64,000 nucleotides of DNA, from the NCBI RefSeq assembly GCF_027579695.1, contig NC_083570.1, positions 96,475,463 to 96,539,462 of the forward strand, written 5' to 3'. The DNA comes from Neoarius graeffei. Its lineage: Eukaryota; Chordata; Actinopteri; Siluriformes; Ariidae. A program made the position numbers and the translations under genes. This document shows, piece after piece, positions 1 through 9,834 of the stretch (its first letter is position 1; each line of letters begins with the position of its first letter). The notes under the pieces were generated by a model. That model was not told where the DNA came from. It was given only the letters and a program-made list of their open reading frames with translations, and did no database searches.

Positions 1-412
1 TCAAAGAAAAGTAAAAAAAAAAACCATGCCAATACAAACATCAAAGACAAACACCAAAGTAATTCTCTGATCACAGATCGTTGATGCGCTTTACTTTACA
101 ATAGGTTCAACAGAGGCCCTTAATGCTTGCTCGCTCACTTGTCACTACGCATGTGTAGTGCGGCGACAGAGGAGTGTGTGTCAGTTAAGTGGCTCCGATT
201 GCCTCAGACCTCCGAGAGGAGTATGGTGGAAAGAAAAGACACATACTGCACATCAAATGAAAGGTAATTTTGTGTAGAATTCAACTAAAAACAAATATAT
301 TCTATTCAATAAACATTTCAGTAATGGAGTGACAAAATAAATGTAAAGTCGGCTCCCAGTATCAGAAGATTTTGCACAAAAGTAGCTACTTGCGAAATAA
401 ATAACATGCAAC
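1..412. other. intergenic, no gene seen
   Basis: AT-rich sequence with short homopolymer runs. I see no splice-flanked exon, conserved protein motif or recognisable repeat terminus before the hAT-like end near 413. Confidence 0.5.
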
Positions 413-1412
413 TTAGGCCCTGTCCACACGGCAACGGATTCAGGTGACTCCGATACAATTGCTTGTCATTTAGGCCTGGCGTCCACACGGCACCGGCATT
501 TTGGGTGCCCAAAACGCAATCTTTTTGAGAACGGGTTCCAGAGTGGAAAGATCTGGCAACGTTGCCGTTGCGAAGTCGTCTGGATGAGTAGAACGGATTT
601 GTTTACGATGACGTCACACCCACATGACTGTGAGTGCTTCACGCCGGGTAGAAGTGTAACAAACTCGATGCGAGTTGTCAACAAATCCTATAACTTGGTT
701 CATGAAACGCGCTTACAAAATATTTTCACTGTGAATATTTATTGTGTAATGGTGCAAAGTGAGAGAGAGAGAAAATAGCCCTTAGGGCAGAGTCAATCCC
801 GCCAGCAAAAATAGGGAAAAAAAGGAGCGATCTCACCTCTTCAGATGTTGGTTTAAGTCCTACAATACATTCCTCAAAAAGGGCGTAGAACAACAAATTA
901 ATCCATCAACGTGTAGCATTCAATTTATTCCAGACCATTAAAGACGCCGCCTTCCGCGTAGAATCATACATCATCCTCGCCGCCATATTGGATAGGTCAA
1001 AGTGGAGAATAAAGATGCCTCATTCATGTGCTGCGTTTAACTGTACCAACAGGTTTACCATCCAAACGAGATCACATGGGATTACCTTTCACAGGTGAGA
1101 CTGGAAAAATACTTTTCATTGTATTTGGTCATTATAATGTAATTTTACGAACAGATTTTCCTGACTTTGTGGCTAATATGAAGTCTCGCGCATAATAGTT
1201 TATGCGCATGCGTCCTTACTTCTTCTATTGTTCTGGTGTCTCCGAAGGGACCGTCTTACAGCGCCCCTAGAGGTGTGGCATGTGTATTGCATCGTTTTCA
1301 GCAAGCGTTGCATTGCCATATGGACCTGATATTTTACTGATTGTTGCCCATTTGGACGCGATATATTTTTAAATAACATCTCGTTGCCGTTGTCGTGTGG
1401 ATGTAGCCTTAG
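413..1412. mobile_element. non-autonomous hAT-like DNA transposon relic (composite)
   Basis: The left end near 413 reads TAGGCCCTGTCCACACGGCA and the right end near 1411, read on the minus strand, begins TAAGGCTACATCCACACGAC. Both share a TCCACACGRCAACGG core, as in teleost non-autonomous hAT families. A second terminus-like copy (TAGGCCTGGCGTCCACACGG) starts near 471, so at least two related elements may be nested or recombined. No transposase domain remains, and I could not identify a clean 8-bp target duplication. The superfamily is inferred from the ends. A THAP-type exon lies inside at 1015-1094. Confidence 0.5.
1015..1094 (+). pseudogene. THAP zinc-finger first exon (fragment)
   Basis: An ATG opens about 27 codons with the typical start of a THAP DNA-binding domain: Met-Pro, then Cys-4 residues-Cys followed by Asn-Arg, then ITFHR, the conserved Phe-His core. 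A consensus splice donor (GTGAGA) follows immediately at 1095, as in many THAP genes and THAP transposons whose first intron interrupts the domain after this point. The remaining C2CH residues (Cys and His) would be in a second exon, and I do not see one nearby. It is probably a remnant of a transposon gene rather than a host gene, because it lies between repeat ends and lacks the rest of the fold. Confidence 0.5.
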
Positions 1413-2355
1413 ATGCCAGGAAATGGCATCTGAGGGGTTTCTTATTTCAAAATTTTCTGGTGCAAGGGGACCCCCCTCGCGAACCCCCCGGTGACGGCCG
1501 CTCAATACTACCGCCGAGCTACGTATAACTAACTTCAAGTAGTGGAGAACACTGAAGTCATAACAAATGCAGACTTTCATGCAACAAAACTTGAATCATT
1601 TATCACAAATGTATCACAGCACCAGAACAGTTGTCAACAAAAATATTAATCATAAACCTGTACAATACTACATGCATTTACAATTCATGGTATTCACCAA
1701 ATTGAATAAAAAAAAACAATGATCACAAATCAGACACATCAACACATTTGAAAAAAGAGTCCAACTTTGTTTGCTTTTAACTTTGAACAGCTTTATGTTT
1801 GTCATTTTTTTAAAACATCCTGCACCTTGTTCATTAAGTCCAATAACTCTGGGTTGTTTGATTGCAATGCATAGTCCAATAAACCTGAATCACTTTAACT
1901 TTCTCTTCCAAGGTCAGAACTTTCCTCTTTCTGGAGTTTGACATCGCTGTTGTTGTTTGTTCAATAGGAGTTGTTGTTTGCCAGTGAATTTACTTCAAGA
2001 CTGATAAAATTTGCACTGGCAGCCATGTTTATAGCAGCGAGATCGCAAAGCATCACAGGAATCTGGGTAGGAAAAAAAAAAACCGCGAGATCAACATTTT
2101 TCCAAATACTGCGGCATCGCACGTGATTTTAACATATTATCGCTCACAAAAATGTCCGCTGGCGAGGGGATTTTGCCATTCAGCTTGGGTTGCTGGCCAC
2201 GTTAGAGAGGTGGCCGTTGGTGAGGTGTAATTTCAATGGAGAATGAGTTAATACAATGGAATTGTGGCCGTAAAGGAGGGGTGGCTGCCGGTGAGAGTGG
2301 CCTCTCAAGAGGGGGACCACTGTATATATATAATATACACACACATAGAATATAT
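1413..2355. other. intergenic, no gene seen
   Basis: AT-rich DNA with scattered homopolymers. No exon or complete repeat was recognised. The last bases before 2356 supply the 8-bp target site of the adjacent hAT element. Confidence 0.45.
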
Positions 2356-2499
2356 CAGGGCTTTTCAAAGTGTGGGGTGCGCCTCCCCTAGGGGGCGCCA
2401 GAGTTCTTCAGGGGGGGCGCAACGTGAGGAAAAATAAACCAGAATAAGTTACTATTGCGGACATTTAGCGAACTTCAGCTAGCCTTTGCCAGAGACAAA

Positions 2500-2736
2500 A
2501 TGGATCGATGTTTAGTACCTAAAGCTACAGTGAGTGAGGAGACAGAGTCTGGGCCAAGTAAAAAAAGAAGGAAGTATGACCAAGATTATTTAAAGTTTGG
2601 ATTTTCATGGACTGGATCTGAAGATGCTCCACTGCCACAGTGTGTTGTCTGCCAAGACGTGCTAGCTAACGATGCTATGAGATGTTTAAAATGTGTAAAA
2701 CAAGATTTTTTTTTTAAAAAAAGCACAGATGTTTAA
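2500..2736 (+). pseudogene. hAT (ZBED-type) transposase N-terminus, truncated
   Basis: About 78 codons from the ATG at 2500. A lysine/arginine-rich stretch (KKRRKYD) is followed by YLKFGFSW and then CVVCQDVLAND, the first Cys pair of a BED-like zinc finger. This arrangement is typical of the Charlie/ZBED5/GTF2IRD2-related hAT transposases. After residue about 60 the frame runs into the tandem repeat and stops; the His pair of the finger, the RNase-H-like catalytic core and the C-terminal hAT dimerisation region are absent. No function is expected. Confidence 0.6.
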
Positions 2737-3035
2737 AATGTGTCAAAAAAAGATGTTTTAAAAAAGCACAGATGTTTAAAATATGTAAAAAAAGAGGTTT
2801 TAAAAAGCACAGATGTTTAAAATGTGTAAAAAAAGAGGTTTTAAAAAAGCACAGATGTTTAAAATGTGTAAAAAAGAGGTTTTAAAAAGCACAGATGTTT
2901 AAAATGTGTAAAAAAAAAGATGTTTTAAAAAGCACAGATGTTTAAAATGTGTAAAAAAAGAGGTTTTAAAAAGCACAGATATTTAAAATGTGTAAAAAAG
3001 GAGGTTTTAAAAAAGCTCATACAGTATGTTTAAAA
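2681..3035. repeat. about 42-bp minisatellite inside hAT element
   Basis: Roughly eight imperfect head-to-tail copies of a unit containing GCACAGATGTTTAAAATGTG followed by an A-run and GAGGTTTTAAAA. It begins within the transposase reading frame, exactly where the BED finger should continue, so the array grew from transposase sequence or replaced it. Confidence 0.8.
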
Positions 3036-3094
3036 TAAAAAAAATAAAAATGTGTACAACAACCTTTTTTTTTTAAATACGAATGAAACATTAA

Positions 3095-3901
3095 AGGTGG
3101 GGTATGAGATTTTTTTCACGAGTATTTTTTACCATATTGCTTGAAAAGCTCCTCACACCCATGTTGCAAGCAGTACAATAGAAGGTTTGACCCAAAAACG
3201 AAATATTTTAATCCAGTCTACAGTGTAAAATAAAGGAAAAACGCCATCCAATCATATCGAGGTACCACCTCAAAATGATTGGATACTGACACGTCAATCA
3301 GACTGAAGCTCGAGCAGCCCGTCCCTTCTGTGTGTGTGTGTGAGAGAGCGAGCAGCCCCTCCCCCAACCCGCGCTCAGCAGGGAGAGACAGAAATGCACA
3401 GAAAAAGGCCCCTCCAAACAACCGGGATTTACACGAAAACGGAAGGAGATATTCACAAAATTATTTCACAGTGAGCGCCACAAGGCTCTCCTGAACACAC
3501 TGATGTAATTTTTTTGTCTGTAGTGTAAAAAAATGAGGTCACTAGAGCGAGTTAAAGACGAGTGACTTTTCTGCCAAGTTTATAATGGCAGTCTGTGGGG
3601 CTGGGCGGCTGTGCTCTCCTCACTTTCAGGCTTCTCATTCAAAAACTGCAAGTCCTATCGTGTAGTTAGACACACTGTGTGAATCAGGACAAGTGTGGCT
3701 ACTACTTTTGAGAAAATTATGTGTGTGGAGTGAAAATTGGGGCTGAAAACACAGTTTAAATGAGAAAGTTTGAGCTATTTTTCCAAGCTCTCTACACTCT
3801 AACTTAACGAGACGCGGGGGGGGAGCATGGCGAGGGCGGGCTTGTTTCTTTTCAAAATATGGCTTGCGGGAACTGTTATTCCAAAATCTCGTACCCCACC
3901 T
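3095..3901. mobile_element. TTAA-target MITE nested in hAT element
   Basis: The ends are inverted repeats: AGGTGGGGTATGAGAT on the left and ATCTCGTACCCCACCT on the right. Each is bordered by TTAA (3091-3094 and 3902-3905). TTAA duplication is characteristic of piggyBac and Kolobok elements. No transposase frame is present, so it is non-autonomous. The superfamily cannot be settled from the ends alone. Confidence 0.65.
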
Positions 3902-4016
3902 TTAAGTATAGCAACAATAAAAATTGCAAGGGGGGGGGGGGGGGGGTGCTGTTGTTTATTTGCTCTCTGAGGGGGGCTGATTCTCCCACACTTTGAAAAC
4001 CCCTGGAATATATAAT

Positions 4017-4513
4017 TTATTCTAACCACATTCACTGGATATGAGCAATTGTGTACTCTGTTTGGCTACTCTACTATGAGGATATCAACTCATTTACCCT
4101 GAGTAGAGAAAGACAAAATGGTGGAGCATGTTACTGAACCAGCTGAGGACGAAATAAAAACTCTACTCAAAAACAAAACCCCAACAAATACAAAAAAAGA
4201 CAACAAAATATGGAATGAAAGTATTTGATGTTAAAAAAAACATATATTTCTTTTATTTTTCAAGAATTATTACAACATTTTTCACAAATTGCTACTGTCA
4301 TTTCACCAATTTGTTCGCCTTCTAAGCGGAAATTATTTTGTTGGACATTTTGTATCAAGTTTTTCTGTATCAAAATTGCAAAAAAAAATGCTCTGTTTCT
4401 CAAAATCCACTGGATGTGGATAGAATAAAACAATAATTCCACTCAATCTTGTTATACATGGCTTATAGCTGACTCGGCCCAACATGCCTCGTCAGCTATC
4501 AGTTTATGTAGTA
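4017..4513. repeat. dispersed repeat A, copy 1 (MITE-like)
   Basis: It starts TATTCTAACCACATTCACTGG and contains near 4405 the inverted counterpart CACTGGATGTGGATAGAATA, so it has imperfect terminal inverts of about 20 bp with roughly 380 bp between. A further 100 bp (ATGGCTTATAGC and following) is also shared with the other copies near 40.0 kb and 60.2 kb. No coding capacity. Confidence 0.55.
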
Positions 4514-4531
4514 CTTGATTTCATGGAATAA

Positions 4532-4534
<3 letters not shown>

Positions 4535-4602
<68 letters not shown>
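4535..4602. repeat. (TA)n(CA)n microsatellite
   Basis: About 25 TA repeats followed by a short CA run, directly abutting the TA target of the Tc1 element that starts at 4604. Confidence 0.9.
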
Positions 4603-4778
4603 ACTGGTCAAAAGTTTTAGAACACCCAAATTTTCCAGTTTTTTTATTGGAAACTATTCAGTTTAATGTCTCATTGCACTCTGAAATGAAAGCATAGTAC
4701 AAATAAGCAATTGGAGTTAAAAAAGAAATCATGGAATCAATTTATAGACCAAAATGTATTCTAAACTTCTGACTCATC

Positions 4779-6343
4779 AAAGTAGCCACCTTTGGCAGAT
4801 ATAACAGCTGAACACACTCATGGCATTCTTTCTACAATAGAAATTAAATATTCTTCAGAAAGTTCTTCCCAAATCTGTTGCAGAAGTTCCCATAAATTTG
4901 TGGCACTTGTAGGTTGCTTTGCTTTCACTCTTCTGTCCAGTTCATCCCAAACCAGCTCAATGGGGTTTAAGTCTGGAGACTGTGCTAGCCACTCCATGTT
5001 TTCAAGCTTACCATCTTGTTCTTTTTTCCTGAGGTAGTTCTGGCATAGCTTGGACTTATGTTTTAGGTTATTATCTTGTTGTAGGATGAACCCCTGACCA
5101 ACTAGGCACATACCAGAGGATATTGCATGGCTCTGCAGAATGCTGTGGTAGCCGTTTTGGTTCAGGGTGCCTCTCACTCTTTACAAGTCACCAACCCTGG
5201 ATCCAGCAAAACAGCCCCAAACCATCACATTTCCTCCTCCATGTTTGACAGTTGATGTCACACACTGTGGAACCATCCTTTCGCCTACTCGACGGCGTAC
5301 AAAGATCCTGCATGATGACCTGAAGATTTCAAATTTCGATTCATCAATCCATATTACATTCTTCCAGTCTTCAGTAGTCCAATGGCGGTGTTTCATGGCC
5401 CAGGCAAGCCTCTTTGTCTTATTCTGATGTCTTAGCAGTGGCTTTCTTGCTGCAACTCATCCTGTCAAACCTGCAGCTCGAAGTCTTCTCTTCACAGTTG
5501 AAACTGAGACTTGCTTACTATGACCACTATTAAGCTGTGCTTGAAGCTGTTGTCCTGTGAGCCGCCTATCACACAAGCTTTTAACTCTCAGAAATTTGTC
5601 CTCCAATTCAGTTATGGCTTTGGGTCTGCCAGACCTCTTCTGTCCCTTTTCCACCAAAGCAGTTCCAGGGCTGGTTCGGGGCCAGTGCTTAGTTTGGAAC
5701 CGGGTTTTCTGTTTCCACTGACAAAGAACTGGCTCTGGGGCTAGAAAAAAACAGTTCCAGGCTAGCACCAACTCTCTGCTGGGCCAGAGGAAAGAACCGC
5801 TTATGTCAGTGGGGGGGCGGAATTGTTAAGACCAACAACAATAACAAGACCACGAAAGATCGCCATTTTTAAGCGACAAGAAGCAGCAGCTGTACAAATG
5901 CGAAGTCATCCATTATTATTATTGTTGTTGCCGCTGCTGCTTCTTCCGCGTTGTTTTTGCTTCGATATTCGCGCCAAGGTTTATGCAAACGCAGCGACGT
6001 AACTGACGTATACAGCGACGTAACTGATGTATACAGCGACGTAATGACGTGGCTTCCCTTAGCACCGCGAGCTATGGAAAAGCAAACTGGTTCTCAGCTG
6101 GCTCGCAAGTTGAACGAATTGTGCACCAGCACTGGCCCCGAACCAGCCCTGGAACTGATTTGGTGGAAAAGGGGTATTCCTGTCAGAGTTTCCTCCAGTT
6201 TCTGAGTACCTTTTGATGGTGAAGAAAACTGTACTCACTGACACCTTAACATTCTTGGCAATTTCTCTGTAGGAAAGACCTACATTTTTAAGTGTTATGA
6301 TGGTCTGTCTCTCTTCCATTGTTAATTGCCTTTTTCTCGCCAT
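4779..6343 (-). pseudogene. Tc1 transposase pseudogene, family II
   Basis: The N-terminus at about 6343 reads MARKRQLTMEERQTII and contains a paired-like helix-turn-helix. It is split by the MITE at 5644-6173 and resumes with the GRPK linker. The catalytic segments WIDESKFEIF (first Asp), QQDNN (second Asp) and SPDLNPIE (final Glu) are still recognisable between 5396 and 4818. A stop after GDL (near 5181) and frame breaks separate them. It is dead as a protein. Confidence 0.75.
5644..6173. mobile_element. MITE with 46-bp terminal inverted repeats
   Basis: The ends match over 46 bp with one mismatch (5644-5689 against 6128-6173). The end begins CCCTTTTCCACCAAA and runs through CAGTTCCAGGGCTGGTTCGG. 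No coding frame is convincing. It sits inside the Tc1 transposase reading frame, so it is younger than that Tc1 copy. It is probably hAT-related by comparison with similar teleost repeats, but no clean 8-bp target duplication was found. Three tandem CRE-like units lie at 5990-6047. Confidence 0.75.
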
Positions 6344-6879
6344 TTTTGTAGCAACACACTACTTTCTGCAGTACAATACTGTTCAACTGATGCTCACGAG
6401 GGTAAGGTACCGTACCACAGTGTGTTCCAACACTGCTTTTATGCAGACAGAGAGGGTTGTAAGCAATCAAGAAAAGTTGGAACACCTATAGGAATTAGTA
6501 GCACCAGCTTTCAAGGCTTGATCAACCTTCATTGCTGCAGAACAGCTTTAAATTGTTAACCCATTGCATTTTCCCTGAAAGAGGCCTTTTTGTATAATTC
6601 TGAAATGTACATTATTTTTCAGTTTGGGGTAACCTTACCTTGTTTTGTTTTGTTTTTTGTTTTTTTGTTTTTTTTACCTCTGGCAGTTCAGCACCTACCT
6701 TTGTACCATTTCAAGCTATTCATTGGAGTTGATAGTTTTCACTGACGTCACGGCATTCCGGGGAACGCCCCCCAGCCACCATCTTGCGGGGCAAACAAAA
6801 CGGACCATCGCCACTACCGGCTACGTTATCTCGGACGAATTTATGAAGTTATATAGTCAGTTTTCTAAAATAAAGATCA

Positions 6880-7065
6880 ATGTCGGCAAAATCAAGCAAA
6901 CAGAAGTATATAGATACATTAGACGACATCTCACGACAATGGTATGCAGCCAAACTGGCCTTGATTGGGGGAATTGACCCCTACGAAGTGGACAAAGATG
7001 CATTTTCAAGTGACTATGCAGGGCTGCCAAAGCCTGAAACTGCCAAAGCCTGCTCCAAAGCCTGA
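6880..7065 (+). pseudogene. possible N-terminus of YqaJ-nuclease-type transposon gene
   Basis: 62 codons beginning MSAKSSKQKY, with ISRQWYAAKLALIGGIDPYEV. I recognise the 'KL..IGG.DPY' pattern from the N-termini of large teleost predicted proteins that also hold SWIM and YqaJ-type nuclease domains. The downstream domains are absent; the sequence runs into a palindrome. The link to YqaJ proteins comes from memory of the family and not from a domain seen here. Confidence 0.35.
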
Positions 7066-7236
7066 AACTGACTTCATCAAACTTTAAAGGCTGTCTGATA
7101 TATACAACTTTATATATTCACAGCGCTCCTTTTGGCGGATGCCGCCTGAATCGCGCAGATCCGATTTTTTTTTTTTTTAGGGGGGGGCGTTGGAGTGTCT
7201 GATTATAATTTCAAAGTAAATTCTGTATTAAAATTA

Positions 7237-8819
7237 CAACCCTGATTCCAAAAAAGTTGGGACAAAGTACAAATTGTAAATAAAAATGGAATGCAATGAT
7301 GTGGAAGTTTCAAAATTCCATATTTTATTCAGAATAGAACATAGATGACATATCAAATGTTTAAACTGAGAAAATGTATCATTTAAAGAGAAAAAATAGG
7401 TGATTTTAAATTTCATGACAACAACACATCTCAAAAAAGTTGGGACAAGGCCATGTTTACCACTGTGAGACATCCCCTTTTCTCTTTACAACAGTCTGTA
7501 AACGTCTGGGGACTGAGGAGACAAGTTGCTCAAGTTTAGGGATAGGAATGTTAATCCATTCTTGTCTAATGTAGGATTCTAGTTGCTCAACTGTCTTAGG
7601 TCTTTTTTGTCGTATCTTCCGTTTTATGATGCGCTAAATGTTTTCTATGGGTGAAAGATCTGGACTGCAGGCTGGCCAGTTCAGTACCCGGACCCTTCTT
7701 CTACGCAGCCATGATGCTGTAATTGATGCAGTATGTGGTTTGGCATTGTCATGTTGGAAAATGCAAGGTCTTCCCTGAAAGAGACATCGTCTGGATGGGA
7801 GCATATGTTGCTCTAGAACCTGGATATACCTTTCAGCATTGATGGTGTCTTTCCAGATGTGTAAGCTGCCCATGCCACACGCACTAATGCAACCCCATAC
7901 CATCAGAGATGCAGGCTTCTGAACTGAGCGCTGATAACAACTTGGGTCGTCCTTCTCCTCTTTAGTCCGAATGACACGGCGTCCCTGATTTCCATGAAGA
8001 ACTTCAAATTTTGATTTGTCTGACCACAGAACAGTTTTCCACTTTGTCACAGTCCATTTTAAGACGTCTGCGCTTCTGGATCATGTTTAGATACGGCTTC
8101 TTCTTTGAACTATAGAGTTTTAGCTGGCAACGGTGGATGGCACGGTGAATTGTGTTCACAGATAATGTTTTCTGGAAATATTCCTGAGCCCATTTTGTGA
8201 TTTCCAATACAGAAGCATGCCTGTATGTGATGCAGTGCCGTCTAAGGGCCTGAAGATCACGGGCACCCAGTATGGTTTTCCGGCCTTGACCCTTACGCAC
8301 AGAGATTCTTCCAGATTCTCTGAATCTTTTGATGATATTATGCACTGTAGATGATGAGATGTTCAAGCTCTGCAATTTCACACTGTCAAACTCCTTTCTG
8401 ATATTGCTCCACTATTTGTCGGCGCAGAATTAGGGGGATTGGTGATCCTCTTCCCATCTTTACTTCTGAGAGCCGCTGCCACTCCAAGATGCTCTTTTTA
8501 TACCCAGTCATGTTAATGACCTATTGCCAATTGACCTAATGAGTTGCAATTTGGTCCTCCAGCTGTTCCTTTTTTGTACCTTTAACTTTTCCAGCCTCTT
8601 ATTGCCCCTGTCCCAACTTTTTTGAGATATGTTGCTGTCATGAAATTTCAAATGAGCCAATATTTGGCATGAAATTTCAAAATGTCTCACTTTCGACATT
8701 TGATATGTTGTCTATGTTCTATTGTGAATACAATATCAGTTTTTGAGATTTGTAAATTATTGCATTCCATTTTTATTTACAATTTGTACTTTGTCCCAAC
8801 TTTTTTGGAATCAGGGTTG
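7237..8819 (-). mobile_element. Tc1/mariner element, family I, copy 1
   Basis: The ends CAACCCTGATTCCAAAAAAG and its inverse are flanked by TA on both sides (7235-7236 and 8820-8821). The length of 1583 bp fits a Tc1. An internal repeat of AAGTTGGGACA about 200 bp inside each end gives the IR/DR arrangement known from Sleeping Beauty-type Tc1 elements. The same family occurs at 34666-36267. Confidence 0.92.
7457..8457 (-). pseudogene. Tc1 transposase pseudogene, family I copy 1
   Basis: The start codon equivalent is near 8457 (MGRGSPI) and the stop near 7457. The helix-turn-helix (LNISSSTVHNIIKRF), the GRKTILGARDL linker and the catalytic block with [20 protein letters not shown] and SPDLSPIEN are present. 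A small deletion with frame shift after RRRL near 8050 and a lesion after PIENI (near 7634) break the frame. The copy at 34666 is better preserved. Confidence 0.85.
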
Positions 8820-9137
8820 TACTAAATAAGCAAATCCGTTACAGTCCATGAAACAGGAAGTATAAGGATGAGAAAAAAACAGTTTAAATCAGAAAGCTGC
8901 GCACATTTGCGCAGTCCTGCACACCGCTCGGGTTGCGCAAATGTGCGCAGCTTTCCGATTTAAACTGTTTTTTTTCTCATCCTTATACTTCCTGTTTCAT
9001 GGACTGTAAGGGATTTGCTTATTTAGTAATTTTAATACAGAATTTACTTTGAAATTATAATCAGACACTCCAACGCCCCCCCTAAAAAAAAAATCAGATC
9101 TGCGCGATTCAGGCGGCATCCGCCAAAAGGCACGCTG

Positions 9138-9384
9138 TTTGCATCCCAAACACAAATCAAATCATACAGAATAGACCTAAAATGTTTTTCAAAAATGACC
9201 CTTGCATGAGTGAAGTGACAAGTTTCAAATAGAAACATGACAAATGAGCGATATTAAGTGTACATTACAATGTAAACGTACACTCAGCGGTTCCAGTTAG
9301 GCATTCTCCAGAGATTGTTTACATGATGTTTTGGTTTCCAAAAACAAACTTAAACACAATTGATTGTTTATTTAAACAACTTAC
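9138..9384. other. THAP transposon interior, intron-like
   Basis: Sequence between the palindrome and the THAP exon, AT-rich; the start of the intron that follows the exon on the minus strand. Confidence 0.35.
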
Positions 9385-9598
9385 CACTTATAAAATGATC
9401 GGAGCAGACTTTGCTGTGTTTGGAAGGCTGATAATCCTTGCGGTTGATTCTCGCAAGCCATAGATTTCTCCTTTGTATGCTGAGTTTGTTTGTTTGCTCG
9501 CCTTCGTGCTCCCGTACAGTGGGAATTCCATGAGTGCTCCGCTTGACTTCATCATTTGACCTATTACGACAGCCGTGAATACAACAGGTGTGCACCAT
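9385..9598 (-). pseudogene. THAP-domain exon of a DNA transposon
   Basis: 71 codons from the ATG at 9598. All main THAP landmarks are visible: Cys-4-Cys near the start (CCIHGC) followed by RNRS, then IP after a conserved turn, a Trp (NLWLARINR), and the VCSDHF..G motif carrying the last Cys and His of the C2CH zinc site. A consensus splice donor (GTAAGT on the minus strand) follows at 9384-9379, so this is an intact first coding exon. No downstream catalytic exon was found within the element, which suggests loss of the rest of the gene. THAP domains bind DNA ends in P-element and related transposases. Confidence 0.75.
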
Positions 9599-9749
9599 TG
9601 CTAGCTTTAAATAGCCTGCTTGGGTTCTTTTGAAGACTTTGTACTTGCGCGTTACAATGTGTGCTCAGTCACCCGTACGGTGAGCTTGACCCGCAAGATG
9701 GCCGCCACTAGGGAATCCCCGACTCTGTGACGTCATGTGAAAACTATCT

Positions 9750-9752
<3 letters not shown>

Positions 9753-9830
<78 letters not shown>
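9753..9830. repeat. (GT)n(TA)n microsatellite
   Basis: A short GT run leads into about 28 TA repeats directly outside the right end of the THAP transposon. Confidence 0.9.

Positions 9831-9834
<4 letters not shown>

Larger units (their letters stand above)
2356..4005 (+). mobile_element. hAT transposon, internally deleted, with 8-bp TSD
   Basis: The left terminus starts CAGGGCTTTTCAAAGTGTGG and the right terminus is its near-perfect inverse, ending in CACTTTGAAAACCCCTG. The element is flanked by a perfect 8-bp direct repeat GAATATAT (2348-2355 and 4006-4013), diagnostic of hAT transposition. Only the N-terminus of a BED-type transposase survives (2500-2736). The catalytic body is gone and its place is taken by a tandem repeat (2681-3035) and a second small transposon (3095-3901). 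Non-autonomous. Confidence 0.85.
4604..6735 (-). mobile_element. Tc1/mariner element, family II, with MITE insertion
   Basis: The left end CTGGTCAAAAGTTTTAGAAC is preceded by the TA target at 4602-4603. The interior encodes a broken Tc1 transposase on the minus strand. The true right terminus was not found: sequence of the same element seems to continue to about 6735, where the THAP-type element begins, so the right end is approximate and the inverted end may have been lost. A 530-bp MITE (5644-6173) interrupts the DNA-binding region. Confidence 0.7.
7121..9137. repeat. long palindrome (arms about 205-211 bp) split by a Tc1
   Basis: The left arm is 7121-7236 plus 8822-8913; the right arm is 8934-9137; the loop is about 20 bp. 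The arms match almost base for base, for example CAGCGCTCCTTTTGGCGG on the left and its inverse near 9121-9137, and ATTTGCGCAG against CTGCGCAAAT at the centre. The intact right arm preserves the empty insertion site of the Tc1 in the left arm. Confidence 0.9.
6735..9752. mobile_element. THAP-type DNA transposon, probably ISL2EU-like, nested
   Basis: The left end AGTTTTCACTGACGTCACGG is matched in inverse at the right end (GTGACGTCATGTGAAAACT near 9728-9746), with an AT dinucleotide on each side. A CCATCTTGCGGG motif recurs near both ends. Inside are a THAP exon on the minus strand (9385-9598) and an opposing frame on the plus strand with a DPYEV motif (6880-7065). ISL2EU transposons carry a THAP transposase plus a YqaJ-type nuclease gene in this kind of layout; the assignment to that group is inference. 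A Tc1 (7237-8819) interrupts a palindrome in the middle. Confidence 0.55.

Noticed and set aside
1200-1580. Minus-strand frame of 126 codons
   Set aside because: Crosses the right end of a non-autonomous hAT-like element and unrelated DNA; no domain recognised.
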